Shown here piece by piece: positions 36,002-44,879 of a stretch of 64,000 nt of DNA. Each line of letters starts with the position of its first letter. Within the stretch, counting starts at the first letter, position 1. This DNA comes from FEN-1279 sp964501535. GTDB taxonomy: Bacteria; Bacteroidota; Ignavibacteria; Tepidaquicellales; Tepidaquicellaceae. The notes under the pieces were generated by a model. It was not told where the DNA came from. It did not search any database and saw nothing but the letters and a program-made list of their open reading frames with translations. The stretch covers positions 186,001-250,000 of the forward strand of contig CAZCSV010000002.1 in the NCBI GenBank assembly GCA_964501535.1. Reading direction: 5' to 3'. Both the position numbers and the translations under genes were made by a program.

Positions 36002-37312
36002 TTATGAATTCATAGAAGCAAGGAACTCTTTATTGGATTTCGTACCGCGCATTTTTTCGAGGAGAAACTCCATCGCTTCTACGGGGTTTAAATCCGAGGT
36101 TATTTTTCTCAGCAAATACATTCTGTTAAGAGATTCGTTATCAAGAAGGAGTTCTTCTTTTCTCGTACCTGAACGGTTAAGGTCTACAGCCGGGAAGATT
36201 CTTCTGTCGGAGAGTCTTCTGTCGAGGACGATTTCCATATTGCCAGTTCCTTTGAATTCTTCAAATATGACTTCGTCCATTCTGCTGCCGGTTTCAATCA
36301 GAGCAGTAGCGATGATGGTGAGGCTGCCGCCTTCGTCTATATTTCTAGCGGCGCCAAAGAATCTTTTTGGTTTATGCAGTGCATTAGCATCAACTCCGCC
36401 AGAGAGTATTTTACCGCTGTGAGGAATAACAGTATTATGAGCACGGGCAAGACGCGTAATGCTATCCAGTAAGATTACGACATCTTTTTTAGCTTCCGTA
36501 AGTCTTTTAGCTTTTTGCAATACGACTTCGGAGACCTGCACGTGGCGGTCAGGCGGTTCATCGAACGTCGAGCTGATTACTTCAGCTTTTACGTTGCGTT
36601 GCATATCGGTTACTTCTTCGGGTCTTTCGTCTATCAGAAGGACTATCAGGTGAACTTCCGGATGATTTCGGGTAATACTATTTGCAATAGTCTGCAGAAG
36701 AATAGTTTTACCGCTTTTCGGAGGGGAAACAATAATACCTCTTTGGCCTTTGCCAATAGGAGTAAACAAATCCATGATGCGCATAGAGTATTCGTGCGGG
36801 ACAGTTTCCAAAACAAAACGACTATTGGGATAAGTTGGTGTAAGGTTATCGAAGATGATTCTTTCCCTAATTCGTTCAGGGTCGCCAAAATTAACTTCTT
36901 CTACTTTAAGAAGCGCAAAGAATCTTTCTCCTTCCTTAGGTGGTCTAACCTGTCCACTAACTGTATCGCCCGTTTTGAGAGAAAACTTTTTAATTTGAGA
37001 CGGGGAGACATAAATATCATCCGGGGAGGGCAGATAGTTATAATCCGATGACCTTAAGAAACCATATCCATCAGGCAATACTTCAAGAACTCCGGCGGCG
37101 AAAGCATAACCGTCTTTTTGAGTAGTTGCTTCGATTATTTTAAAAATAAGTTCCTGCTTTTTCAAATCGCTATAGCCAGTTAATTTCAGTTCTTTAGCGA
37201 TTTGAATGAGCTCGGCGACTTTTTTCGTCTTTAGGAGTTCGAAATTTTTATCCTTATCGGCATTTTCTTTGACAACAATGTCTTTTTTGCCATTTTTTTC
37301 GGTCATTTCCAT
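36002..37312 (-). CDS. rho: Transcription termination factor Rho
   Basis: 436 aa, close to the usual length. N-terminal helix bundle (KKVAELIQIAKELKLTGYSDLKKQELI), RNA-binding cold-shock-like domain (LEVLPDGYGFLRSSDYNYLPSPDDIYVS), P-loop VSPPKSGKTILLQTIA, Walker B VVILLDSITRLARAHN, and the R-loop GALDANALHKPKRFFGAARN-type region. A hexameric RNA helicase that ends transcription. Followed by the RNase E/G gene, linking termination and RNA decay. Confidence 0.97.
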   Translation of the reverse strand: MEMTEKNGKKDIVVKENADKDKNFELLKTKKVAELIQIAKELKLTGYSDLKKQELIFKIIEATTQKDGYAFAAGVLEVLPDGYGFLRSSDYNYLPSPDDIYVSPSQIKKFSLKTGDTVSGQVRPPKEGERFFALLKVEEVNFGDPERIRERIIFDNLTPTYPNSRFVLETVPHEYSMRIMDLFTPIGKGQRGIIVSPPKSGKTILLQTIANSITRNHPEVHLIVLLIDERPEEVTDMQRNVKAEVISSTFDEPPDRHVQVSEVVLQKAKRLTEAKKDVVILLDSITRLARAHNTVIPHSGKILSGGVDANALHKPKRFFGAARNIDEGGSLTIIATALIETGSRMDEVIFEEFKGTGNMEIVLDRRLSDRRIFPAVDLNRSGTRKEELLLDNESLNRMYLLRKITSDLNPVEAMEFLLEKMRGTKSNKEFLASMNS

Positions 37313-37588
37313 TACCTTTCATTAGAATTTAATATGGTATTTAAATTTGGTATTATTTAATAAAATATAATATATAAATCAATTTTTACATACAGAAGTA
37401 TACCGGTGTGATATATAATGTCTATTGATGTTAATATAAACTATTATAAATAATGAAAAGTTTCAAGTGAAAAAAACAATAACGCAATTTTTCCCTGAAA
37501 TCCATGTCTTACTATGAAAAAGTATCTAAAATACAGCTTAAATGAATATTACGGTGGATATACCGTTCGAAAATTTCAGTCGGTGTTA

Positions 37589-37966
37589 TCAGTTATCGTT
37601 CCAAGTATGTTTTACCGACACATTGTACCCGCCGTAGTCTTCGCACTGCCTAACAGCTTCATTTTTAGCTTTTGACAGACTGCTGTATCCGAGTGCGACG
37701 CCGATTACCCTGTTACCGTCCGAGTTTTTTCCGATAGCAATTGCGCCATATCCTTTATTCTCTGTAGAAGCAATCAGCACGGGATTTGTTCCGCCGTAAT
37801 TTACGCATTGGTTATATGCTTCATTTTTTGCATCGTATTCGGAGCTGTAGTTGTATGCATATCCATAGGCACCGGTTTCTGTGCAGAAGTAGACGGCGCT
37901 CTGAGAGAAGCTTTTCGAAACGAAGAGCAGAATCAAAAAGACAGAGAAGAGGATAATTTTTTTCAT
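37589..37966 (-). CDS. Secreted DUF4189 protein
   Basis: About 125 aa from MKKIILFSVF at 37966; an ATG 18 bp upstream adds a lysine-rich start. Signal peptide ending SFSQS, then two internally similar units: YGYAYNYSSEYDAKNEAYNQCVNYGG and YGAIAIGKNSDGN...YSSLSKAKNEAVRQCEDYGG. The AxxxAxxxC pattern with paired cysteines is that of the DUF4189 family. Function unknown, probably periplasmic. Confidence 0.8.
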   Translation of the reverse strand: MKKIILFSVFLILLFVSKSFSQSAVYFCTETGAYGYAYNYSSEYDAKNEAYNQCVNYGGTNPVLIASTENKGYGAIAIGKNSDGNRVIGVALGYSSLSKAKNEAVRQCEDYGGYNVSVKHTWNDN

Positions 37967-38073
37967 TTTAAGTTTTTTAGGCATTATTAAAAAAAGAGCA
38001 TTGTTAATTGTATAAATCTCCGAATATTATAGCTAAATTGCAAGGAAAAAGTTTCAGGAAATCAGAAAAAAAT

Positions 38074-38099
38074 AACCCTATCGGTTTACCGATAGGGTT
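38074..38099 (-). terminator. Intrinsic terminator for the 38156-40117 gene
   Basis: Perfect 11-bp stem AACCCTATCGG / CCGATAGGGTT with a 4-nt loop. On the minus strand it is followed by ATTTTTTT, placing it correctly after the FG-GAP gene stop. Confidence 0.9.
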
Positions 38100-38155
38100 T
38101 TAGTATTTAGCTATATTTCTGTAAATTGTTTTTTTTATCTTTCTTTATTTAAAAA

Positions 38156-40117
38156 CTATTTAATAAGCACCATTCGCTTCACCCGAACGAAATCACCTGC
38201 CTGAATCCTGTAGAAATACACTCCTGATGCAAAATTGCTTCCGTCGAAGCTTACTTCATATATTCCGGGAGATTTTTTCTCGTTTATCAATGTTGTTATT
38301 TCTCTTCCGAGAATATCGTAAACTTTTATTGTAACAAATCTTGAATCTTTTATCTGGAATTTTATAATTGTATTTGGATTGAACGGATTCGGGTAATTTT
38401 GCTCGAGTTTAAATTCTCTTGGTATTGTGTTCCCAATTGTATTTACACCTATTGTCCCAAACTGCTCATAGTCGGTTAAAAAGCAGTTTGCTTCAGGATA
38501 CGGAGTCTTTGTTAACGAGGTTATTATATTCATCTTTCCGTTTTTGTTTATATCAAAAAATTTTGCTCCTAAAAACCCAACAGAATCGAGAGTGAAAAAT
38601 AATGCTCTTGTAAATGAATATGTTCCAATTCTTCTGTATAGATGAGTTCTTTGCATATCTTTATAAATTATACTGTAATACACGGAAGGAAATAAAATAC
38701 AATATATATTATCAATATATCCCGTATCGATATCCAGATTTGGTCCGTTCGCAATTCCGGCAGTGTCCCACCAGGGTGCATAAAAGCTGTTTTGTCCCGG
38801 ACTTCCGGTATGTTTTAAAACACCAAGCGAACCTGTGCCTAACCCCGGTCCCGCCATTAGCATTTCGTCAAAACCATCTCCATCGAAATCCTTCATCTTT
38901 ACCCATCCTGCAAGAGGCTCGTTTAATATTGCTGTTTTTAATTCATATCCTGTCTGTCCACCTCCCGTCGAATCCAGGTACTTAAACCATCCTGTGCTCC
39001 CCTGGGTTGTTGTTAATACTATTTCCTGTCTTCCGTCTTCATCTATATCCCCTACATTGAAAGAATATGCATTCCCGATAAAATTATCTCCCGCCCAAAC
39101 CAAAGGGACAAATTGATAAGCATAATCCGATTTCATACTATATCGCCATCTGCAGGTTGTAGAATTCCTGTCCCAGTTTGTATATAATGCATAAACCAAT
39201 TGCTGTGATTCTTTTACTTCGATTGTGTAATATCCGTCAAATGATGTTATCCGCCATTTATATTTTCCCTCACCATAGCATTCCCATACTCCAGCAGATA
39301 TTTTGTTGTTTATTCTATCCCAGCATGTTCCGAAAAATTCTTTATTTCCGTCTTTATCAATATCAACCATTTGTATAAACATATTTCTACCTCCATTTAC
39401 AAGCAAAGTATCCCAATCGATTCTGTATGAACTACCCCCTATACACTCGAATACTACCATTGTAGTTGGAGCGTATAGAGTCGGATATGGAAATGTATCT
39501 CCAATAGGATAAAAAGTAAATACTGCTTCATTTTTTCCGTCCCGGTCAAAATCGCCTGTTGATACAGCATACCACAACGGGTCTCCGCTTACTTCACTCT
39601 GCCATTGCTTTATATATGAGATATCCCACATAAATACACGCGGTTCATCCAAAAAATTTTTTAATGGTGTTTTGGACTTTCTATTATTCAGATTATTCAG
39701 GTATGCGTTACTTCGGTTTTCTAATCTGCCATCTTTATATTTAATTTCCATATCGCATAATGGCATTGCAAACATCTTTTCTTTTTCACGGTCAATCTCC
39801 AACGATATTGACTTTACATCTGCATCTGCTTCGATGCATCTAATGAAACTATATGTTCCATTGCCGTTGTTTTTATATAACCTGATTTCTCTTAATGTAT
39901 TATAATAGATGGCTATATCCTCAAAGTAATCATCAGTTGTTATTATTCCTATTGCTATTGTATCTTTTTGTTTTTGTGTTAATGAGTTTTTTTCGATTTC
40001 TCCCAGTTTGTTAACTTTTAATCCGAAATCCTGAAGTTTAAAGAGATTTTGTGAGTAAGAAGTGCTGAAAAAGAATAAGAAAAGTATTACAACCGGGATA
40101 TTACATTTACTTAACAT
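38156..40117 (-). CDS. Secreted FG-GAP protein with T9SS sorting domain
   Basis: 653 aa. Signal peptide (about 1-22), then dispersed FG-GAP-like calcium motifs (STGDFDRDGKNEAVFTFY, MVDIDKDGNKEFFGT, NVGDIDEDGRQEIVLT, MKDFDGDGFDEMLM, FDINKNGKMNIITS). The type A sorting domain begins LEQNYPNPFNPNTIIKF and ends in the basic FVRVKRMVLIK. It is predicted to be exported by the type IX system. The propeller has no evident catalytic residues. Monocistronic and followed by a strong terminator. Confidence 0.9.
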   Translation of the reverse strand: MLSKCNIPVVILFLFFFSTSYSQNLFKLQDFGLKVNKLGEIEKNSLTQKQKDTIAIGIITTDDYFEDIAIYYNTLREIRLYKNNGNGTYSFIRCIEADADVKSISLEIDREKEKMFAMPLCDMEIKYKDGRLENRSNAYLNNLNNRKSKTPLKNFLDEPRVFMWDISYIKQWQSEVSGDPLWYAVSTGDFDRDGKNEAVFTFYPIGDTFPYPTLYAPTTMVVFECIGGSSYRIDWDTLLVNGGRNMFIQMVDIDKDGNKEFFGTCWDRINNKISAGVWECYGEGKYKWRITSFDGYYTIEVKESQQLVYALYTNWDRNSTTCRWRYSMKSDYAYQFVPLVWAGDNFIGNAYSFNVGDIDEDGRQEIVLTTTQGSTGWFKYLDSTGGGQTGYELKTAILNEPLAGWVKMKDFDGDGFDEMLMAGPGLGTGSLGVLKHTGSPGQNSFYAPWWDTAGIANGPNLDIDTGYIDNIYCILFPSVYYSIIYKDMQRTHLYRRIGTYSFTRALFFTLDSVGFLGAKFFDINKNGKMNIITSLTKTPYPEANCFLTDYEQFGTIGVNTIGNTIPREFKLEQNYPNPFNPNTIIKFQIKDSRFVTIKVYDILGREITTLINEKKSPGIYEVSFDGSNFASGVYFYRIQAGDFVRVKRMVLIK

Positions 40118-40329
40118 ATTATTTGTGATATTTAAGTTTTGTAAAAAATGTAATAATTATTCTATATACTTTTCTTTCGATATGATAATAAAACAAATCT
40201 ACAGATACCGACATAAAATGTCAAGATAAAAGATTGTCAATTTTAGAATAATTCTCATTTTTTGGAAAATTTATAACCCAGCAGAATCCCTGTAATGGGA
40301 AACTACCGGGTTAATTAAAACAATATGTT

Positions 40330-41045
40330 TTATTTTACTAATAACATAGATTTTGTGACTCTAAAGCCATTTACTTCAAATGTATAAAAATATATACCGC
40401 TCGAATACCTGGATGCATTAAAATCATAAATATAATTTCCTTTTTTCTTGAATTCATTTGTTACTTTTACTATTTCTCTTCCAAGAATGTCATAAATTGT
40501 AATTTTTACAAATCCGTCTTTTGGCAGGGAATACATAATTTTTGTTACTGGATTAAATGGATTCGGGAAATTACAAATACTATAATCTTTTGGCATAAAA
40601 TTAATATTACTCGATGTCGTTGGATTATCTTCAGGTGGAGGGATTGGAGTCGGACCCTGAACATGATAGCCTAACTCATTTGAAGCAACCGATGCATTTG
40701 ATGTTTGGTCTATACATTTTACATAATAAAAGCAATTGTCAGGTGGAGTTTCATCCCCTTCCGACCAGACTATATATTCACTCATATCTGTCCATTCGTC
40801 CTGGTTGGAATTAATTGTTGCAAAATTTACAAAATCATTTGAACCTACACCTTTTTTCCAGATTTGATATTGAGCAATATCTCTGTCTTTTCGGTCTTTA
40901 ATTTTAATTTTTGGCCTCCATAGCATCCCGGTTAACTCATATTTCTTGAAAATATGCGGTGGAGCAGGACTCACATCCTGGTTAACGGCGTCTCTTATAT
41001 ATATACCGTGAGTAGATGTGCCCCCTGAAGAACCACCGCACCATA
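40330..41045 (-). pseudogene. C-terminal part of a frameshifted FG-GAP/T9SS protein
   Basis: The longest start-to-stop reading begins at a GTG at 40974, but the frame is open and protein-like further upstream: it reads CGGSSGGTSTHGIYIRD just before it. This joins the gene at 40995-42206 with a shift near 41040-41050. The segment holds an Fn3-like region (YQIWKKGVGSNDF, CFYYVKCIDQTS) and the T9SS type A domain starting FPNPFNPVTKIMY and ending VTKSMLLVK. On its own it lacks any signal peptide, so it makes sense only as the tail of the upstream half. Confidence 0.8.
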
Positions 41046-42206
41046 TACTAACGCAAGACCACCTTTATTATATATATCAGCCAATTCCATCTGGTCAATA
41101 AAGCCTGTCATCGCTATGTGGGAGGGAAGAGTCTGCTGTAAATTAAAATTCGAACCGTTATTTGTGTTTATGTAAACCTGACCTGAAGCACATAAACCTA
41201 AAATAACAAAATCGCTGACCCCATCCATATTTAAATCAACCGCTTTAATTTTCATATTTGAAAGACCCGTTGAAGTTGAAAAAGAAGGTGTGCTTTGTAT
41301 AGTTCCGGAATTATTCAAATATACTTTTACATAATATGTATAAGTTGAATTACTGTAGCCAACTGCTACTATATCATTTAAGCCGTCGTTATTGAAATCT
41401 GCAGCGTCGATATCGTCAATTGTCATACCAGCATCTATTGTTTGCGATAGTGTCAAACCATTATTATTACTGTTTAAATAAATATAAAGATTGCTTCCGT
41501 TGAATCCGATTAATTCATCTTTATTTGGATTTGTCCCGGTAAAATCTTTAAATAAATTTATATAATCATCTATTTGGACTATTAGGAATTTTTGAAGATT
41601 TATATTAAAGGTAAATGGATTATTCAAGTTTAAATAACCATCGTGAAGATTTTGAAATATTTTTATACTGCTTCCTGAGATAATTCCGACGTCGTCGTAA
41701 TCATCAGTATTATCGAATCTTCCCTTTGTGATATAACTTCCTATACCAGATGAAGAACTTTGAACAATACCTGAAATTGTATTGTTGGCATTTCTATGAA
41801 CCTGTAATTGATTTGACCGGATTAAAACCGGGTCGAGCTTTCCCGCACCCAAATCAACTGCTACGATGCCATTCATCACATTTATATCTTGATTTACAAA
41901 AGTCTCCAGAAAGAAACTGCTTGAACTGTTGTAATATCCCGGATTTCCAGTAGGATTTGAATACCAGTAGCCTTTTTTCTTGTATACCATTAGCATTTGG
42001 TCACCATCTTGAAAATTCGATGAAACAACTAATGCTAAATAATTATTATCAACTTCAGCGAAGCTTAAGTAATAATGTGCAAATGTATAGGTACCACTTT
42101 CTACCGGAATATTTCTATGTGTAGTAAAATTGTCCTGTGCATATAGCGGTGATAATGATAATATAATTATTAATATCATTAATTTTATTATTGATTTGTT
42201 CTCCAT
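40995..42206 (-). pseudogene. N-terminal part of a frameshifted FG-GAP/T9SS protein
   Basis: 403 aa. Signal peptide ending PLYAQ, then FG-GAP-like units (IDAADFNNDGLNDIVAVGY, KAVDLNMDGVSDFVILGL). The reading ends in an out-of-character tail after GGLALVYG, where the alternative frame continues smoothly into the sorting-domain half. The combined product would be about 630 aa, near the two intact FG-GAP proteins here (589 and 653 aa). A real mutation, a phase-variable site or an assembly error are all possible. Confidence 0.8.
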
Positions 42207-42265
42207 AATCGTTTTTTTTAAAAGTTTGTAAAAAATTTTGAATTTAAAGCATTATTTTTTGGGGA

Positions 42266-42325
42266 TTAATATCTAAAATAAAATATCGATATTGTACCCG
42301 CATATACACCCGGCGGAGTATCCAT
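42266..42325 (-). CDS. Possible 19-codon leader ORF or gene remnant
   Basis: A 19-codon frame starting MDTPPGVYAG and ending SIFYFRY, with SD AAGGAGAGG just before its ATG. It lies 59 bp upstream of the frameshifted FG-GAP gene on the same strand. The alternating hydrophobic pattern and final aromatic look like the last strand of an outer-membrane barrel, so it may be a remnant rather than a leader peptide. Low certainty either way. Confidence 0.3.
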   Translation of the reverse strand: MDTPPGVYAGTISIFYFRY

Positions 42326-42369
42326 AACCTCTCCTTTTTTAAAGTTTTAAATTTAGTTATTTTAAAAAC

Positions 42370-42456
42370 AAAGGGCGGAATTTCTATCCCGTTACTTTGG
42401 GATAAAAAAAAATCCATTAATTATTCCTGTCAGAGAATTAATGAGAACCGCCCTTT
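42370..42456. other. Three-helix structured element in a divergent gap
   Basis: Outer stem AAAGGGCGG / CCGCCCTTT (42370-42378 with 42448-42456) encloses two hairpins: TATCCC/GGGATA (42385-42390 with 42399-42404) and CATTAATT/AATTAATG (42415-42422 with 42436-42443). All three stems are perfect. T-runs flank it on both strands. It could be a leader RNA, a small RNA, a terminator or a miniature mobile element; I do not recognise a known family. Confidence 0.55.
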
Positions 42457-42911
42457 TTAATTATGAATTTTGTATTTAGTATTCTTAATTAAAAAACTTT
42501 ATTTTTGTTTTTTTACACTAAATGAATATAAAATCATTAAATGTAGTTCATTAAAGCCGGCTAAGAATAAACAACTTTTTCGTTTCGAAAGGGAATCTTA
42601 AATCTAATAGCATCATTAGCATTCTATACGTCAATAAATAGTAAGTGAAATATCTTATGACAATAATAGAATAATTTCCATTAATATATTATTATTCGAT
42701 AATCTTGTCAATACCATAATATGAATTTAACCCCCCATATATATATATTAATACAGTATATTTAAAAATTATTGTGTCGGAAGTATAAAACAGCGGAGAC
42801 TCTCCGATATGAGGAAGGCAACGTGGATGAAAATGAATTATGTAGTTATTGAATTTAAAAGAGAAAAAATAAGAAAATTGATAAAACAGTGAGAAATAGG
42901 TATTTTTACAT
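42457..42911. other. Non-coding gap before membrane glycosyltransferase gene
   Basis: About 455 bp, AT-rich with short TA repeats near 42736. A 100-codon minus-strand frame spans part of it and runs into the next gene, but it lacks any family features. It presumably contains the promoter of the plus-strand run that follows. Confidence 0.4.
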
Positions 42912-44870
42912 ATGGCACAGAAAAAAGACAGAAAAAAGCAGGTGCAAAAGGAAGCGATAAATCTCGAGTTTCCTTTTGAGCCGACGAAAAACATTAAGCT
43001 CTTAATTTTTATTGCAATTGCAATAATATCGTTCGGATTATCGTTTTATTATCTGAATTTTGCGATGAATCAGAACTTAGGTTTCGGATTTCCGCTGGAT
43101 GACCCGTGGATACATTTAACTTTCGCAAAGAACCTTGTCGATTACCACAGTTTTTCATATTTCAAAAATGAGATGGCAACGGCGGGCTCGACATCTCCTA
43201 TATATACGTTGTTTCTTGCGGCGGGATTTTTCCTGACGAGAAACGAGATGATACTGAGTTACATACTTGGGATAACTTTTCTGATTTTATCGGGGATAGC
43301 GTTTTACAGATTAAGCAGTTTCGAATTCGGAAAGGAGAATTATTACGCGCTGATATTTACGGGAATATTTCTTGCGGATAAGTGGCTCAATTTCATTTCG
43401 CTGTCGGGAATGGAAACAACGATGTTTATTTTCGTTTTAATAGCGGCTGCATATTTTTACAAGACAAGGAAAGAGGTTCCGTTTGCCGTTTTTCTCGGAC
43501 TTATATTGTGGGGAAGACCTGACGGTCTGGTATTTATATGCGCTCTTGCTCTGGATTACCTGATTGCGAGATATTTTTCAAAGAGCGATAAAAATATTAT
43601 AATATTTAATAAGAGCGAATTAATTAAAATCGGAATTATTTCCGGTGCTATAGTGATATTATATTTTATTATGAACCTTATGTTATCCGGCTCGATTTTA
43701 CCGAATACATATACAGCGAAAATCACATATTACGTTTCGAAGTTAGAGGCAAGAGGTAATTTCTTTAAATTTGAAGTGTGGCAGTATTTTACGGCGGGGG
43801 GTTACGGAATTATTATGGTCGGATTTATTTTTTCGATTTTAAAAATGATTTACGATTTGTTCAAGAAAAAATATAATCCGAATATAATATACATAGCTTT
43901 TTCTTTTACTTTGGTTTTTGTGTATTGGCTCAAAATGCCATATGCGCACAGGTTCGGAAGGTATCTGATGCCCATAATTCCATTTTTCATTTTGGCGTCG
44001 GGATTGGGATTCAGGGATTTATTTAAATTGCTTGGAGGTTATTTTAAAAACAGAAACCTTTCAATAGGATTATATTTAATAGTATCTGTCGTTATACTGA
44101 TTTATAGTGTTAAAAGTTACACCGAAAATAAAGAACTGTATGCTACAGAATGTAAATACATAAACGACAGGCAGGTTGCCGCCGCACTTTGGATAAAAAA
44201 TAACACAAGCGAAAACGAAATAATAGCAACTCACGATGTAGGTGCAATCGGTTTTTACTGCGGGAGAAAAATAGTTGACGTGGCGGGATTGGTTACTCCC
44301 GAATTGATTACAAAAATCAATGATGAAAATTATAATGAATTTCTTACAGATTATTTGAAAAAGGCGAACGTAAGTTATCTGGTATTTCTGAATGAATGGA
44401 ACAGGGTGGTTAACCAGAATCCGCTTTTTACAACTGCAAACAAATTACCTCCTGAAGTAATGGAAATATATAAATTCATTCCCGATAAAACGCGAATATT
44501 AAATAAAAGAGTAAACAGCGGAATCAATACGATTAATTATAATTTGTTACCTGCAAGACGATATAATGAGGCTCTTAATATTCTGAATCAGTGTGTTCCT
44601 ATTGACCCCCAGTCTTCATTAACATATTATATGATGGCACAAATATTTGGAATTAATAAAGATTATAACAGCTTCGAAAAAAACCTGAAAAAAGCTCTTG
44701 AGATATTTCCCGAATACAAGGATGCGCTTTTTCAATATGGTAATTATTGCAAGTCGTTAAACAGGACAGATGAAGCGAGGAATTACCTGGGCGGGTATTT
44801 AAAAGTTGCTCCCGATGATAAAAAAGCTCAGGAAATATATAGATCATTAGACACAGTTAAGGTTAAATAA
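42912..44870 (+). CDS. Membrane glycosyltransferase (GT-C fold) with TPR-like C-terminus
   Basis: 652 aa. A basic cytoplasmic N-terminus, about ten to eleven helices, and the catalytic-type acidic pair on the first outer loop in FGFPLDDPWIHLTF, as in dolichyl- or polyprenyl-phosphate sugar transferases. LWGRPDGLVF and MPYAHRFGRYLMPIIPF follow. A soluble part (about 430-560), then two or three TPR-like units (NEALNILNQC, NSFEKNLKKALEIFPEYKDALFQYG). It probably moves a lipid-linked sugar onto a protein or lipid outside the membrane. The acceptor is unknown. mltG follows after 9 bp. Confidence 0.75.
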   Translation: MAQKKDRKKQVQKEAINLEFPFEPTKNIKLLIFIAIAIISFGLSFYYLNFAMNQNLGFGFPLDDPWIHLTFAKNLVDYHSFSYFKNEMATAGSTSPIYTLFLAAGFFLTRNEMILSYILGITFLILSGIAFYRLSSFEFGKENYYALIFTGIFLADKWLNFISLSGMETTMFIFVLIAAAYFYKTRKEVPFAVFLGLILWGRPDGLVFICALALDYLIARYFSKSDKNIIIFNKSELIKIGIISGAIVILYFIMNLMLSGSILPNTYTAKITYYVSKLEARGNFFKFEVWQYFTAGGYGIIMVGFIFSILKMIYDLFKKKYNPNIIYIAFSFTLVFVYWLKMPYAHRFGRYLMPIIPFFILASGLGFRDLFKLLGGYFKNRNLSIGLYLIVSVVILIYSVKSYTENKELYATECKYINDRQVAAALWIKNNTSENEIIATHDVGAIGFYCGRKIVDVAGLVTPELITKINDENYNEFLTDYLKKANVSYLVFLNEWNRVVNQNPLFTTANKLPPEVMEIYKFIPDKTRILNKRVNSGINTINYNLLPARRYNEALNILNQCVPIDPQSSLTYYMMAQIFGINKDYNSFEKNLKKALEIFPEYKDALFQYGNYCKSLNRTDEARNYLGGYLKVAPDDKKAQEIYRSLDTVKVK

Positions 44871-44879
44871 TATTTCCTG

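Noticed and set aside
42692..42994. 100-codon minus-strand frame overlapping the start of the membrane glycosyltransferase gene
   Set aside because: Phe/Ser/Ile-rich composition without family features, and it overlaps a well-supported gene. Most likely a chance frame in AT-rich DNA.
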